Assembly: GCF_964355755.1 (NCBI RefSeq)
Contig: NC_092680.1
Coordinates: 10,393,001-10,457,000, forward strand
Reading direction: 5' to 3'
From: Antedon mediterranea
Taxonomy: Eukaryota > Echinodermata > Crinoidea > Comatulida > Antedonidae
DNA length: 64,000 nucleotides
Shown piece after piece: positions 8,871 through 20,333 of this stretch. The position numbers and the translations under genes are program-made. How positions within the stretch are numbered: position 1 is the stretch's first letter; each line of letters opens with the position of its first letter. The notes beneath the pieces are model-generated. The model worked only from the letters and a program-made list of their open reading frames with translations, was not told where the DNA came from and ran no database searches.

Positions 8871-11800
8871 GTTTCATCGAAATGCACAAAATGGTCTAAA
8901 ACGTCTCCAAATGGGATTTGAAGCTATTTTGTACATTATGATGTTTTGTGTGAAAAAGTGTTATCGAAATGCTCAAAATGGTCTAAAACGTCTCCAAATG
9001 CGATTTGAAGCTATTTTGTACAATTTGATGTTTTTGTGTGAAAGTTTTATCGAAATGCACAATATGGTCTAAAACATCTCCAAATACGATATTAAGCTAT
9101 TTTGTGCACTTTGATGTTTTTGTGTGAAAAGTTTTATCGAAATGTTCAAAATGGTCTAAAACGGTTTCAAATGTGATTTTAAGCACTTTGATGTTTTTCT
9201 GTAACCAAGTTTCATCGAAATGCACAAAATGGTCTAAAACGTCTACAAATGGGATTTGAAGCTATTTTGTACAATATGATGTTTTTGTGTGAAAGTTTTA
9301 TCGAAATTCACAAAATGGTCTAAAACGTCTCCAATTACGATATTAAGCTATTTTGTGCACTTTGATGTTTTTGTGTGAAAAGTTTTATCGAAATGCTCAA
9401 AATGGTCTAAAACGTCTCCAAATGCGATTTGAAGCTATTTTGTACAATTTGATGTGTTTGTGTGAAAGTTTTATCGAAATGCACAATATGGTCTAAAACA
9501 TCTCCAAATACGATATTAAGCTATTTTGTGCACTTTGATGTTTTTGTGTGAAAAGTTTTATCGAAATGTTCAAAATGGTCTAAAACGGTTTCAAATGTGA
9601 TTTTAAGCACTTTGATGTTTTTCTGTAACCAAGTTTCATCGAAATGCACAAAATGGTCTAAAACGTCTACAAATGGGATTTGAAGCTATTTTGTACAATA
9701 TGATGTTTTTGTGTGAAAGTTTTATCGAAATTCACAAAATGGTCTAAAACGTCTCCAATTACGATATTAAGCTATTTTGTGCACTTTGATGTTTTTGTGT
9801 GAAAAGTTTTATCGAAATGCTCAAAATGGTCTAAAACGTCTCCAAATGCGATTTGAAGCTATTTTGTACAATTTGATGTGTTTGTGTGAAAGTTTTATCG
9901 AAATGCACAATATGGTCTAAAACATCTCCAAATACGATATTAAGCAATTTTGTGCACTTTGATGTTTTTTGTGTGAAAAGTTTTATCGAAATGTTCAAAA
10001 TGGTCTGAAACGGTTTCAAATGTGATTTTAAGCACTTTGATGTTTTTGTGTAACCAAGTTTCATCGATATGCACAAAATGGTCTAAAACGTCTACAAATG
10101 GGATTTGAAGCTATTTTGTACAATATGATGTTTTTGTGTGAAAATTTTATCGAAATTCACAAAATGGTCTAAAACGTCTCCAATTACGATATTAAGTTAT
10201 TTTGTGAACTTTGATGTTTTTGTGTGAAAAGTTTTATCGAAATGCTCAAAATGATGTAAAACGCCTCCAAATGCGATTTAAAGCTATTTTGTACAATTTG
10301 ATGTTTTTGTGTGAAAGTTTTATTGAAATTCACAAAATGGTCTAAAAGGTCTCCAGATAGGATTTGAAGCTATTTTGTAAAATTTGATGTTTTCTGTGAA
10401 AAAGTTTTGTTAAAATGCTGAAAATGGTCTAAAATGTCTCCAAATGGGATTTGAAGCTATTTTGTACATTATGATGTTTTGTGTGAAAAAGTTTTATCGA
10501 AATTCTCAAAATGGTCTAAAACGTCTCCAAATGCGATTTGAAGCTATTTTGTACAATTTGATGTTTTCTGTGAAAAAAGTTTTGTCGAAATGCTCAAAAT
10601 GGTCTAGAACGTCTCAAAATGCGATTTGAAGCTATTTTGTACAATTTGATGTTTTTGTGTGAAAAGTTTTATCGAAATGCTAAAAATGGCCAAAAACGGT
10701 TTCAAATTTGATTTTAAGCACTTTGATGTTCAAAATGGTCTAAAACGGTTTCAAATGTGATTTTAAGCACTTTGATGTTTTTGTGTGAAAAGTTTTATCG
10801 AAATGTTCAAAATGGTCTAAAACGGTTTCAAATGTGATTTTAAGCACTTTGATGTTTTTCTGTAACCAAGTTTCATCGAAATGCACAAAATGGTCTAAAA
10901 CGTCTACAAATGGGATTTGAAGCTATTTTGTACAATATGATGTTTTTGTGTGAAAGTTTTATCGAAATTCACAAAATGGTCTAAAACGTCTCCAATTACG
11001 ATATTAAGCTATTTTGTGCACTTTGATGTTTTTGTGTGAAAAGTTTTATCGAAATGCTCAAAATGGTCTAAAACGTCTCCAAATGCGATTTGAAGCTATT
11101 TTGTACAATTTGATATGTTTGTGTGAAAGTTTTATCGAAATGCACAATATGGTCTAAAACATCTCCAAATACGATATTAAGCTATTTTGTGCACTTTGAT
11201 GTTTTTGTGTGAAAAGTTTTATCGAAATGTTCAAAATGGTCTAAAACGGTTTCAAATGTGATTTTAAGCACTTTGATGTTTTTCTGTAACCAAGTTTCAT
11301 CGAAATGCACAAAATGGTCTAAAACGTCTACAAATGGGATTTGAAGCTATTTTGTACAATATGATGTTTTTGTGTGAAAGTTTTATCGAAATTCACAAAA
11401 TGGTCTAAAACGTCTCCAATTACGATATTAAGCTATTTTGTGCACTTTGATGTTTTTGTGTGAAAAGTTTTATCGAAATGCTCAAAATGGTCTAAAACGT
11501 CTCCAAATGCGATTTGAAGCTATTTTGTACAATTTGATGTGTTTGTGTGAAAGTTTTATCGAAATGCACAATATGGTCTAAAACATCTCCAAATACGATA
11601 TTAAGCAATTTTGTGCACTTTGATGTTTTTTGTGTGAAAAGTTTTATCGAAATGTTCAAAATGGTCTGAAACGGTTTCAAATGTGATTTTAAGCACTTTG
11701 ATGTTTTTGTGTAACCAAGTTTCATCGATATGCACAAAATGGTCTAAATCGTCTACAAATGGGATTTGAAGCTATTTTGTACAATATGATGTTTTTGTGT

Positions 11801-14800
11801 GAAAATTTTATCGAAATTCACAAAATGGTCTAAAACGTCTCCAATTACGATATTAAGTTATTTTGTGAACTTTGATGTTTTTGTGAGAAAAGTTTTATCG
11901 AAATGCTCAAAATGATGTAAAACGCCTCCAAATGCGATTTAAAGCTATTTTGTACAATTTGATGTTTTTGTGTGAAAGTTTTATTGAAATTCACAAAATG
12001 GTCTAAAAGGTCTCCAAATGGGATTTGAAGCTATTTTGTAAAATTTGATGTTTTCTGTGAAAAAGTTTTGTTAAAATGCTGAAAATGGTCTAAAATGTCT
12101 CCAAATGGGATTTGAAGCTATTTTGTACATTATGATGTTTTGTGTGAAAAAGTTTTATCGAAATTCTCAAAATGGTCTAAAACGTCTCCAAATGCGATTT
12201 GAAGCTATTTTGTACAATTTGATGTTTTCTGTGAAAAAAGTTTTGTCGAAATGCTCAAAATGGTCTAGAACGTCTCAAAATGCGATTTGAAGCTATTTTG
12301 TACAATTTGATGTTTTTGTGTGAAAAGTTTTATCGAAATGCTAAAAATGGCCAAAAACGGTTTCAAATTTGATTTTAAGCACTTTGATGTTCAAAATGGT
12401 CTAAAACGGTTTCAAATGTGATTTTAAGCACTTTGATGTTTTTGTGTGAAAAGTTTTATCGAAATGTTCAAAATGGTCTAAAACGGTTTCAAATGTGATT
12501 TTAAGCACTTTGATGTTTTTCTGTAACCAAGTTTCATCGAAATGCACAAAATGGTCTAAAACGTCTACAAATGGGATTTGAAGCTATTTTGTACAATATG
12601 ATGTTTTTGTGTGAAAGTTTTATCGAAATTCACAAAATGGTCTAAAACGTCTCCAATTACGATATTAAGCTATTTTGTGCACTTTGATGTTTTTGTGTGA
12701 AAAGTTTTATCGAAATGCTCAAAATGGTCTAAAACGTCTCCAAATGCGATTTGAAGCTATTTTGTACAATTTGATATGTTTGTGTGAAAGTTTTATCGAA
12801 ATGCACAATATGGTCTAAAACATCTCCAAATACGATATTAAGCTATTTTGTGCACTTTGATGTTTTTGTGTGAAAAGTTTTATCGAAATGTTCAAAATGG
12901 TCTAAAACGGTTTCAAATGTGATTTTAAGCACTTTGATGTTTTTCTGTAACCAAGTTTCATCGAAATGCACAAAATGGTCTAAAACGTCTACAAATGGGA
13001 TTTGAAGCTATTTTGTACAATATGATGTTTTTGTGTGAAAGTTTTATCGAAATTCACAAAATTGTCTAAAACGTCTCCAATTACGATATTAAGCTATTTT
13101 GTGCACTTTGATGTTTTTGTGTGAAAAGTTTTATCGAAATGCTCAAAATGGTCTAAAACGTCTCCAAATGCGATTTGAAGCTATTTTGTACAATTTGATG
13201 TGTTTGTGTGAAAGTTTTATCGAAATGCACAATATGGTCTAAAACATCTCCAAATACGATATTAAGCAATTTTGTGCACTTTGATGTTTTTTGTGTGAAA
13301 AGTTTTATCGAAATGTTCAAAATGGTCTGAAACGGTTTCAAATGTGATTTTAAGCACTTTGATGTTTTTGTGTAACCAAGTTTCATCGATATGCACAAAA
13401 TGGTCTAAATCGTCTACAAATGGGATTTGAAGCTATTTTGTACAATATGATGTTTTTGTGTGAAAATTTTATCGAAATTCACAAAATGGTCTAAAACGTC
13501 TCCAATTACGATATTAAGTTATTTTGTGAACTTTGATGTTTTTGTGAGAAAAGTTTTATCGAAATGCTCAAAATGATGTAAAACGCCTCCAAATGCGATT
13601 TAAAGCTATTTTGTACAATTTGATGTTTTTGTGTGAAAGTTTTATTGAAATTCACAAAATGGTCTAAAAGGTCTCCAAATGGGATTTGAAGCTATTTTGT
13701 AAAATTTGATGTTTTCTGTGAAAAAGTTTTGTTAAAATGCTGAAAATGGTCTAAAATGTCTCCAAATGGGATTTGAAGCTATTTTGTACATTATGATGTT
13801 TTGTGTGAAAAAGTTTTATCGAAATTCTCAAAATGGTCTAAAACGTCTCCAAATGCGATTTGAAGCTATTTTGTACAATTTGATGTTTTCTGTGAAAAAA
13901 GTTTTGTCGAAATGCTCAAAATGGTCTAGAACGTCTCAAAATGCGATTTGAAGCTATTTTGTACAATTTGATGTTTTTGTGTGAAAAGTTTTATCGAAAT
14001 GCTAAAAATGGCCAAAAACGGTTTCAAATTTGATTTTAAGCACTTTGATGTTCAAAATGGTCTAAAACGGTTTCAAATGTGATTTTAAGCACTTTGATGT
14101 TTTTGTGTAACCAAGTTTCATCGAAATGCACAAAATGGTCTAAAACGTCTCCAAATGGGATTTGAAGCTATTTTGTACATTATGATGTTTTGTGTGAAGA
14201 AGTTTTATCGAAATGCTCAAAATGGTCTAAAACGTCTCCAAATACGATATTAAGCAATTTTGTGAACTTTGATGTTTTTGTGTGAAAAGTTTGATCGAAA
14301 TGCTCAAAATTGTCTAAAACGTCTCCAAATGCGATTTGAAACTATTTTGTACAATTTGATATTTTGTATGAAAAACTTCTATCGAAATGCTCAAAACGGT
14401 CTGAAACGTTTCCAAATACGATATTAAGCTATTTTGCGCACTTTGATGTTTTTGTGTGAAAAGTTTTATCGAAATGTTCAAAATGGTCTAAAACGGTTTC
14501 TAATGTGATTTTAAGCACTTTGATCTTTTTGTGTAACCAAGTTTCATCGAAATGCACAAAATGGTCTAAAACGTCTCCAAATGGGATTTGAAGCTATTTT
14601 GTACATTAGGATGTTTTGTGTGAAAAAGTGTTATCGAAATGCTCAAAATGGTCTAAAACGTCTCCAAATGCGATTTGAAACTATTTTGTACAATTTGATA
14701 TTTTGTTTGAAAAAGTTCTATCGAAATGCTCAAAACGATCTGAAACGTTTCCAAATACGATATTAAGCTATTTTGTGCACTTTGATGTTTTTGTGTGAAA

Positions 14801-16464
14801 AGTTTTATCGAAATGTTCAAAATGGTCTAAAAGGGTTTCAAATGTGATTTTAAGCACTTTGATGTTTTTGTGTAACCAAGTTTCATCGAAATGCACAAAA
14901 TGGTCTAAAACGTCTCCAAATGGGATTTGAAGCTATTTTGTACATTATGATGTTTTGTGTGAAAAAGTTTTATCGAAATGCTCAAAATGGTCTAAAACGT
15001 CTCCAAATGCGATTTGAAGCTATTTTTTACAATTTGATGTTTTTGTGTGAAAGTTTTATCGAAATGCACAAAATGGTCTAAAACATCTCCAAATACGATA
15101 TTAAGCTATTTTGTGCACTTTGATGTTTTTGTGTGAAAAGTTTTATCGAAATGTTCAAAATGGTCTAAAACGGTTTCAAATGTGATTTTAAGCACTTTGA
15201 TGTTTTTCTGTAACCAAGTTTCATCGAAATGCACAAAATGGTCTAAAACGTCTACAAATGGGATTTTAAGCTATTTTGTACAATATGATGTTTTTGTGTG
15301 AAAGTTTTATCGAAATTCACAAAATGGTCTAAAACGTCTCCAATTACGATATTAAGCTATTTTGTGCACTTTGATGTTTTTGTGTGAAAAGTTTTATCGA
15401 AATGCTCAAAATGGTCTAAAACGTCTCCAAATGCGATTTGAAGCTATTTTGTACAATTTGATGTGTTTGTGTGAAAGTTTTATTGAAATGCACAAAATGG
15501 TCTAAAGGGTCTCCAAATAAGATTTGAAGCTATTTTGTACAATTTGATGTTTTCTGTGAAAAAAGTTTTGTCGAAATGCTCAAAATGGTCTAAATCGTCT
15601 CCAAATGCGATTTGAAGCTATTTTGTACAATTTGATGTTTTTGTGTGAAAAGGTTTATCGAAATGCTAAAAATGGCCAAAAACGGTTTCAAATGTGATTT
15701 TAAGGACTTTGATGTTTTTGTTTAACCAAGTTTCATCGAAATGCACAAAATGGTCTAAAACGTGTCCAAATGGGATTTGAAGCTATTTTGTACATTATGA
15801 TGTTTTGTGTGAAAAATTTCTATCGAAATGCTCAAAACGGTCTGACACGTTTCCAAATACGATATTAAGCTATTTTGTGCACTTTGATGTTTTTGTGTGA
15901 AAATTTTATCGAAATGTTCAAAATGGTCTAAAACGGTTTCAAATGTGATTTTAAGCACTTTGATGTTTTTGTGTAACCAAGTTTCATCGAAATTCACAAA
16001 ATGGTCTAAAACGTCTACAAATGGGATTGGAAGCTATTTTGTACATTATGATGTTTTTGTGTAACCAAGTTTCATCGAAATGCACAAAATGGTCTAAAAC
16101 GGTTTCAAATGTGATTTTATGTGTGAAAAATGATGTTTTGTGTGAAAAAGTTTTATCGAAATGCTCAAAATGGTCTAAAACGTCTCCAAATGCGATTTGA
16201 AGCTATTTTGTACAATTTGATGTTTTTGTATGAAAGTTTTATCGAAATGCACAATATGGTCTAAAACATCTCGAAATAATTATGATATTAAGCTATTTTG
16301 TGCACTTTGATGTTTTTGTGTGAAAAGTTTTATCGAAATGTTCAAAATGGTCTAAAACGGTTTCAAATGTGATTTTAAGCACATTGATGTTTTTGTGTAA
16401 CCAAGTTTCATAGAAATGCACAAAATGGTCTAAAACGTCTCCAAATACGATATTAAGCTATTTT
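8871..16464 (+). repeat. Satellite 1, segment II
   Basis: The same ~85-bp monomer family continues for 7.6 kb after the LINE, in the same orientation as segment I. It contains a five-monomer sub-period (about 424 bp, compare 9121 with 9545) and a much longer higher-order period described separately. The array stops at AAGCTATTTT where the Ngaro element starts. Confidence 0.9.
9118..14101 (+). repeat. Higher-order repeat, 1,661 bp x 3
   Basis: Landmarks recur at an exact 1,661-bp spacing: GTAACCAAGTTTCATCG at 9201, 10862 and 12523; the block at 9831, 11492 and 13153; and the GATGTTCAAAATGG junction near 10726, 12387 and 14048. The three copies look nearly identical, unlike neighbouring single monomers, so the tripling is recent. 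Similarity ends around 14101, where the third copy switches from GTGAAAA to GTAACC. Confidence 0.85.
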
Positions 16465-16829
16465 ATGCCGCAAGAGGCCAGACGGAAAAATACAATAGAC
16501 ACCAACTTGGATGGAAATTGTCATATTTATTTAAATGACGAAAAACATAATAGCATATATATAATAATAGAGTTGTAATAATGGGGCAGCCCCTAACTAA
16601 TTTAGTTTCATCTAAGACGCATACATAATGTATGGGCTGCCCCTATCAAGTGTACCGTATATGTACGGAAAATAACTACTACTAACCAAACACCTTGGTT
16701 ATTACATAAAATCACATAAATATATATTGAATGTTAAATATAATATGCATGGTTATCAAGAATCCAAAGATTAACTTGACTTACTAAACTAAAACTAATT
16801 AAAATACAAGTTAGCTGGGTGAACATGCC
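16465..16829 (-). repeat. Ngaro terminal direct repeat B2
   Basis: This 365-bp segment, starting ATGCCGCAAGAGGCCAGACG on the plus strand, is a near-identical direct copy of 17054-17420. It forms the outer 3' end of copy A and abuts satellite 1. It includes a 10-bp stem (GGGGCAGCCC at 16583 with GGGCTGCCCC at 16634). Confidence 0.8.
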
Positions 16830-17053
16830 CAAGTAATGTAAACTTCAAACACTGGTGGAAGCAGGGGAGGACGGTGGGTAAATCTTTAAACACGTCTACT
16901 CCGGATGGATGCTAAAAGCGATAGGACACATACACCACGCGGATGTATCAAATTCCCCACGTTAGCCGCCGCAGCCCACTACGTGATGACGTAGAGCCCC
17001 GCCCTCCTGCGGCACAAACTCTTCTTTCTACCCAGGCTTGAAAAATGTGTTTT
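16830..17053 (-). repeat. Ngaro internal repeat A2
   Basis: This 224-bp, GC-richer block lies between the two B repeats. In Ngaro elements the segment in this position is a copy of the 5' terminus (A1). No A1 survives in this window for copies A or B, so the assignment rests on position. It holds TGCGGCA near 17009, the inverse of TGCCGCA at the B ends. Confidence 0.65.
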
Positions 17054-17420
17054 ATGCCGCAAGAGGCCAGACGGAAAAATACAATAGACACCAACTTGGA
17101 TGGAAATTGTCATATTTATTTAAATGACGAAACACATAATAGCATATATATATAATAATAGAGTTGTTATAATGGGGCAGCCCCTAACTAATTTAGTTCC
17201 ATCTAAGACGTATACATAATGTATGAGCTGCCCCTATCAAGTGTACCATATATGTACGGACAATAACTACTACTAACTAAACACCTTGGTTATTACATAA
17301 AATCACATAAATATATATTGAATGTTAAATATAATATGCATGGTTATCAAGAATCCAAAGATTAACTTGACTTACTAAACTAAAACTAATTAAAATACAA
17401 GTTAGCTGGGTGAACATGCC
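17054..17420 (-). repeat. Ngaro direct repeat B1
   Basis: This is the inner B repeat, lying in the 3' UTR downstream of the coding region. It differs from B2 by scattered substitutions and one or two indels. Beyond 17420 the sequence continues into element-specific 3' UTR (ACAAACCCAACAAACAAAG), whereas B2 continues into A2 instead. Confidence 0.8.
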
Positions 17421-17562
17421 ACAAACCCAACAAACAAAGAGGGTTACCACCCAGACAAACAAACATAAAAAATATCTGAAGCTAAGCTTGACAGATAGGA
17501 CCAACAGAAACAAACTTGTCTCGCAAGGCCAAGCTCAAACAATCCGAAACACGAAAGCGTTT

Positions 17563-17669
17563 CTATATGGAAAATGATTGGATTCTTATGTAATTTTGTA
17601 CGGCCTTAGAATTCCATCGCCCAAATTGTTGTATAGTGTTCTCCGCTAAACTCAGGGAAGCAGCATGAG
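17563..17669 (-). pseudogene. YR recombinase remnant of copy A (C-terminal end only)
   Basis: Only about the last 35 codons of the recombinase remain, ending with FGRWNS...NYIRIQSFSI and a TAG at 17563-17565. This includes the tryptophan after GR and the expected catalytic tyrosine. Relative to copy B about 0.8 kb is deleted: GTGTT of the 5' part of the YR frame is joined to CTCATGCTGC. Codon CGA (Arg) is intact at 17617-17619, where copy B has TGA. Confidence 0.7.
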
Positions 17670-17759
17670 AACACCTGTATATAGGAATGAATTAAATATA
17701 AATGTGGTAGGACGGAACATGAATTGGATTTGGACTGATAGAAGGAAAGGATTCCAGAG

Positions 17760-18390
17760 CCGCTGTAAATTTTTTCCTTGATAAAAGATCCGCCAACACG
17801 TTATCTACTCCAGGAATATGCATTGCACGGAATTGTATGTTATACTGGAGGCATATATAAATACTAACCGCCGAATAAGACGCATAAGCGTTTTGTCTTT
17901 AGCAGATTTCTTATTGATAACAGCCACAACAGCTGAATTATCACAACGAAACAAAATGCGGCGATTAGCGAGCTCATGCCCCCATATTTCTAGGGCAATA
18001 ACAATTGGAAATAACTCCAAAACAGCGATCGAAAAACCTACAAAGTCAAACCCCCAGTCGATGTAAAACCATCTGTCGCAAAATACTGTGGCGCAACCAA
18101 AAGACGCAGCTAGCTGCATCGGAGAATAAGTGCAGTGTCGAAGAATTTAGCCATTTTTCTGGAAGGATAAGGGCTTTTCCATTAAAAGATTCAAAGAATG
18201 TTAGCCATATCCGCAAATCGTCCTTAACTCCATGAGTTAAGCGAATGAAATGAGATGGATGTTTAGCTAATGACAGGAGGTTTATCATACGGCGTAAAAA
18301 CGCCCTACCCGGCACTACCACACTACAAGCGTAATTAAGCAGGCCAACCATTGATTGCATATCGCGCAGTGTGACTTTTTTTCTAATTAA
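17760..18390 (-). pseudogene. RNase H domain of copy A, frame-shifted
   Basis: The frames give LNYACSVVVPGRAFLRRMIN (RT thumb), then FSDAA, ELFPIVIALEIWGHEL and RCDNSAVVAVINKK, the RNase H motifs with conserved D, E and D. Compared with copy B, a 4-bp AGCT duplication near 18108-18116 and a 2-bp indel near 17858 shift the frame. An extra A near 18390 separates this part from the RT. It cannot be translated as one protein. Confidence 0.75.
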
Positions 18391-19380
18391 AAAATTCAGT
18401 TATTTTTGTTACAGTTTTTTCAATCTTAGGTAATGGGAGGCGACATTCCATCATGACTCTGTCCACCTCAATCCCGTATATTGTAATGACATTAGTCGGA
18501 GTTACAGTTTTAGACACCTTTATAGGAACCCCGATCTTATCGCAAAGATATACAAATTGAGACAGTGCGTTGTGGCAGTCATTAGAATCATTAGGGCCGA
18601 CGAAGAAAAAATCATCCAGAATATGGGATACATCCCTTACATTAAATTTATTACGCAGTATCCATACTAACGCTTTACTAAATGATTCGAAAATATTGCA
18701 TGAGCGACTGGCGCCCATAGGCAGACACCGGTCATAAAAGAACCTGCCATCCCCAGAAAACTCCAGCAAATGGTAATCATCTGGGTGAATAGGGATAATT
18801 CTGAAGGCGTCTTCTATGTCGGTCTTAGACATTAATGCCCTAGGTCCATTTTTTAATATTAATCTAACTACATCATCGATTGTGTCGTAGGAAACCTGTG
18901 AAACATCATGTGGAATCCCTGAGTTGACCGAAGCCCCCCGGGGGTACGACAAGTCCTGGATAATGCGATATTTGCATAATTCAGCTTTGGGAACAAAACC
19001 CAATGGCGAGAAGAAAAATTTATCAAACGGAGGGGACTCGAAAGGGCCAGCCAATCTACCGAGTCGTAAACCATTAGAAATAAATTCTTCTATCTGTATC
19101 GGGTGATCGAGGGCACTTGGATGGTTGCGGGCGATGCCCGAAACCGGGGGCTTTAAACAGAGGAGACGGAATCCAAACGAGAAACCGACTAACAATTCGT
19201 TAAACAATTCGTGTGTATACCCTGTTAAATACCTTGAAAGTTCATTTATTACCACTGGCGTTGGTAGATGGGTTTGCTCGAGTGCCGGTTTGACGACTTG
19301 TCGTTCGTGGTTTATTGCATTGAATTCTGGGGTGTGGTTGACGGCAGTCGGTACACAGATGTGAGAAGCGGCATGTGGGG
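18383..19380 (-). pseudogene. Reverse transcriptase of copy A
   Basis: The open RT frame has FVPKAELCKYRIIQDLSYPR, MSKTDIEDAFRIIPIHPDDY, the primer-grip-like CLPMGASRSCNIFES and the catalytic HILDDFFFVG. The LDD form and GA[S]RSC context are those of DIRS/Ngaro RTs. The first part overlaps gag in another frame. The frame ends at 18383 through a one-base insertion in an A run (TTAAAAAATTC here, TTAAAAATTC in copy B). Confidence 0.8.
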
Positions 19381-20007
19381 GCGTGGCATTGCTTCCCAGC
19401 ATTAAATTTGAAACATATCTGTTGGCCACGAAAATTATGCTGCCCATGTGGACGAGAGTTAGGTCTGAAAGAAGATACATTCCCTAACGAAGCCAGTTTT
19501 AACATAAGCTCTGGGTGAAGCACATCCCAATTTAAAGGCCTGCCCTGTCGTGCTTTGCGAAAACTTTCGTCATAGGTCCGCCAGTTCAGGTTCCCCAAAG
19601 CATGTAATTCTAGTATGTTGTTGACATATTTAAGCATATGCAAACATTGAGCAGGCGATTTTTCAACAAATATGGACATGTATATTGTAACTGCCCGCAT
19701 CCATTCAGTAATTGTGATTAACTTTTTCTTACTTTTGTCTGTCTCTACACGGAGTTGTTTATCAATAATTGATAACAAGACCCCAGTAGTATCATTGTCA
19801 TTATTATGTCCTGAGGTCAATGTATCCATTTGCCCATATTTTATTTTTAACCGATAGTGGCACATTACTGCCCAGAGCAATCGAGTCAGTCATTGTTATG
19901 TCGGCCCGAGACGGCTCACCTTCAAAGAGATCGTTTACAGACGTGTCCAATGGCTGAGCCTTTGTGGCAGTTGCCTTGCCCGCCTTCAATACCTTCGCAA
20001 CTTCAGT
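19242..20007 (-). pseudogene. gag-like ORF1 of copy A, 5'-truncated
   Basis: The frame reads EWMRAVTIYMSIFVEKSP, LNWRTYDESFRKARQGRPLNWDV and a cysteine-rich end: CFKFNAGKQCHAPTCRFSH (C-x7-C-x4-C-x3-H) followed by CTDCRQPHPRIQC. This is a CCCH-type knuckle plausible for RNA binding in a Gag protein. An indel near 19807 splits it from the upstream fragment (NDLFEGEPSRADITMTDSIA). The N-terminus is missing because the element breaks at about 20007. Confidence 0.75.
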
Positions 20008-20333
20008 GTATCAAGTGTACCGTATATGTACGGACAATAACTACTACTAACTAAACACCTTGGTTATTACATAAAATCACATAAATATATATTGAATGTT
20101 AAATATAATATGCATGGTTATCAAGAATCCAAAGATTAACTTGACTTACTAAACTAAAACTAATTAAAAAGTTTGCTGTGTGAACATGCCACAAACCCGA
20201 CAAACAAAGAGGGTTACCACCCAGACAAACAAACATCAAAAAATATCTGAAGCTAAGCTTGACAGATAGGACCAACAGAAACAAACTTGTCTCGCGAGGC
20301 CAAGCTCGAACAATCCGAAACACGAAAGCGTTT

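Larger units (their letters stand above)
16465..20007 (-). mobile_element. Ngaro-type YR retrotransposon, copy A (truncated, internally deleted)
   Basis: On the minus strand the order is partial gag, RT, RNase H, a stub of the YR recombinase, 3' UTR, then B1-A2-B2 direct repeats. The split direct repeats, RT-RNase H and YR together identify the Ngaro/PAT-like group of DIRS-order elements. The 3' end lies exactly at a satellite monomer (CTATTTT|ATGCCGC). The 5' end is lost: gag stops at about 20007 and runs straight into the 3' region of copy B. Several frameshifts inactivate it. Confidence 0.8.

Noticed and set aside
6427-15997. Many 60-81-residue open frames (FEAILYNLMF / KSHLETF types)
   Set aside because: They repeat with the satellite monomers, appear on both strands and match no coding pattern; they arise because few monomers contain stops in those frames.
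5591-16464. CRISPR-like regular direct repeats
   Set aside because: Repeats abut with no unique spacers, monomers are diverged, and the context is clearly animal DNA.
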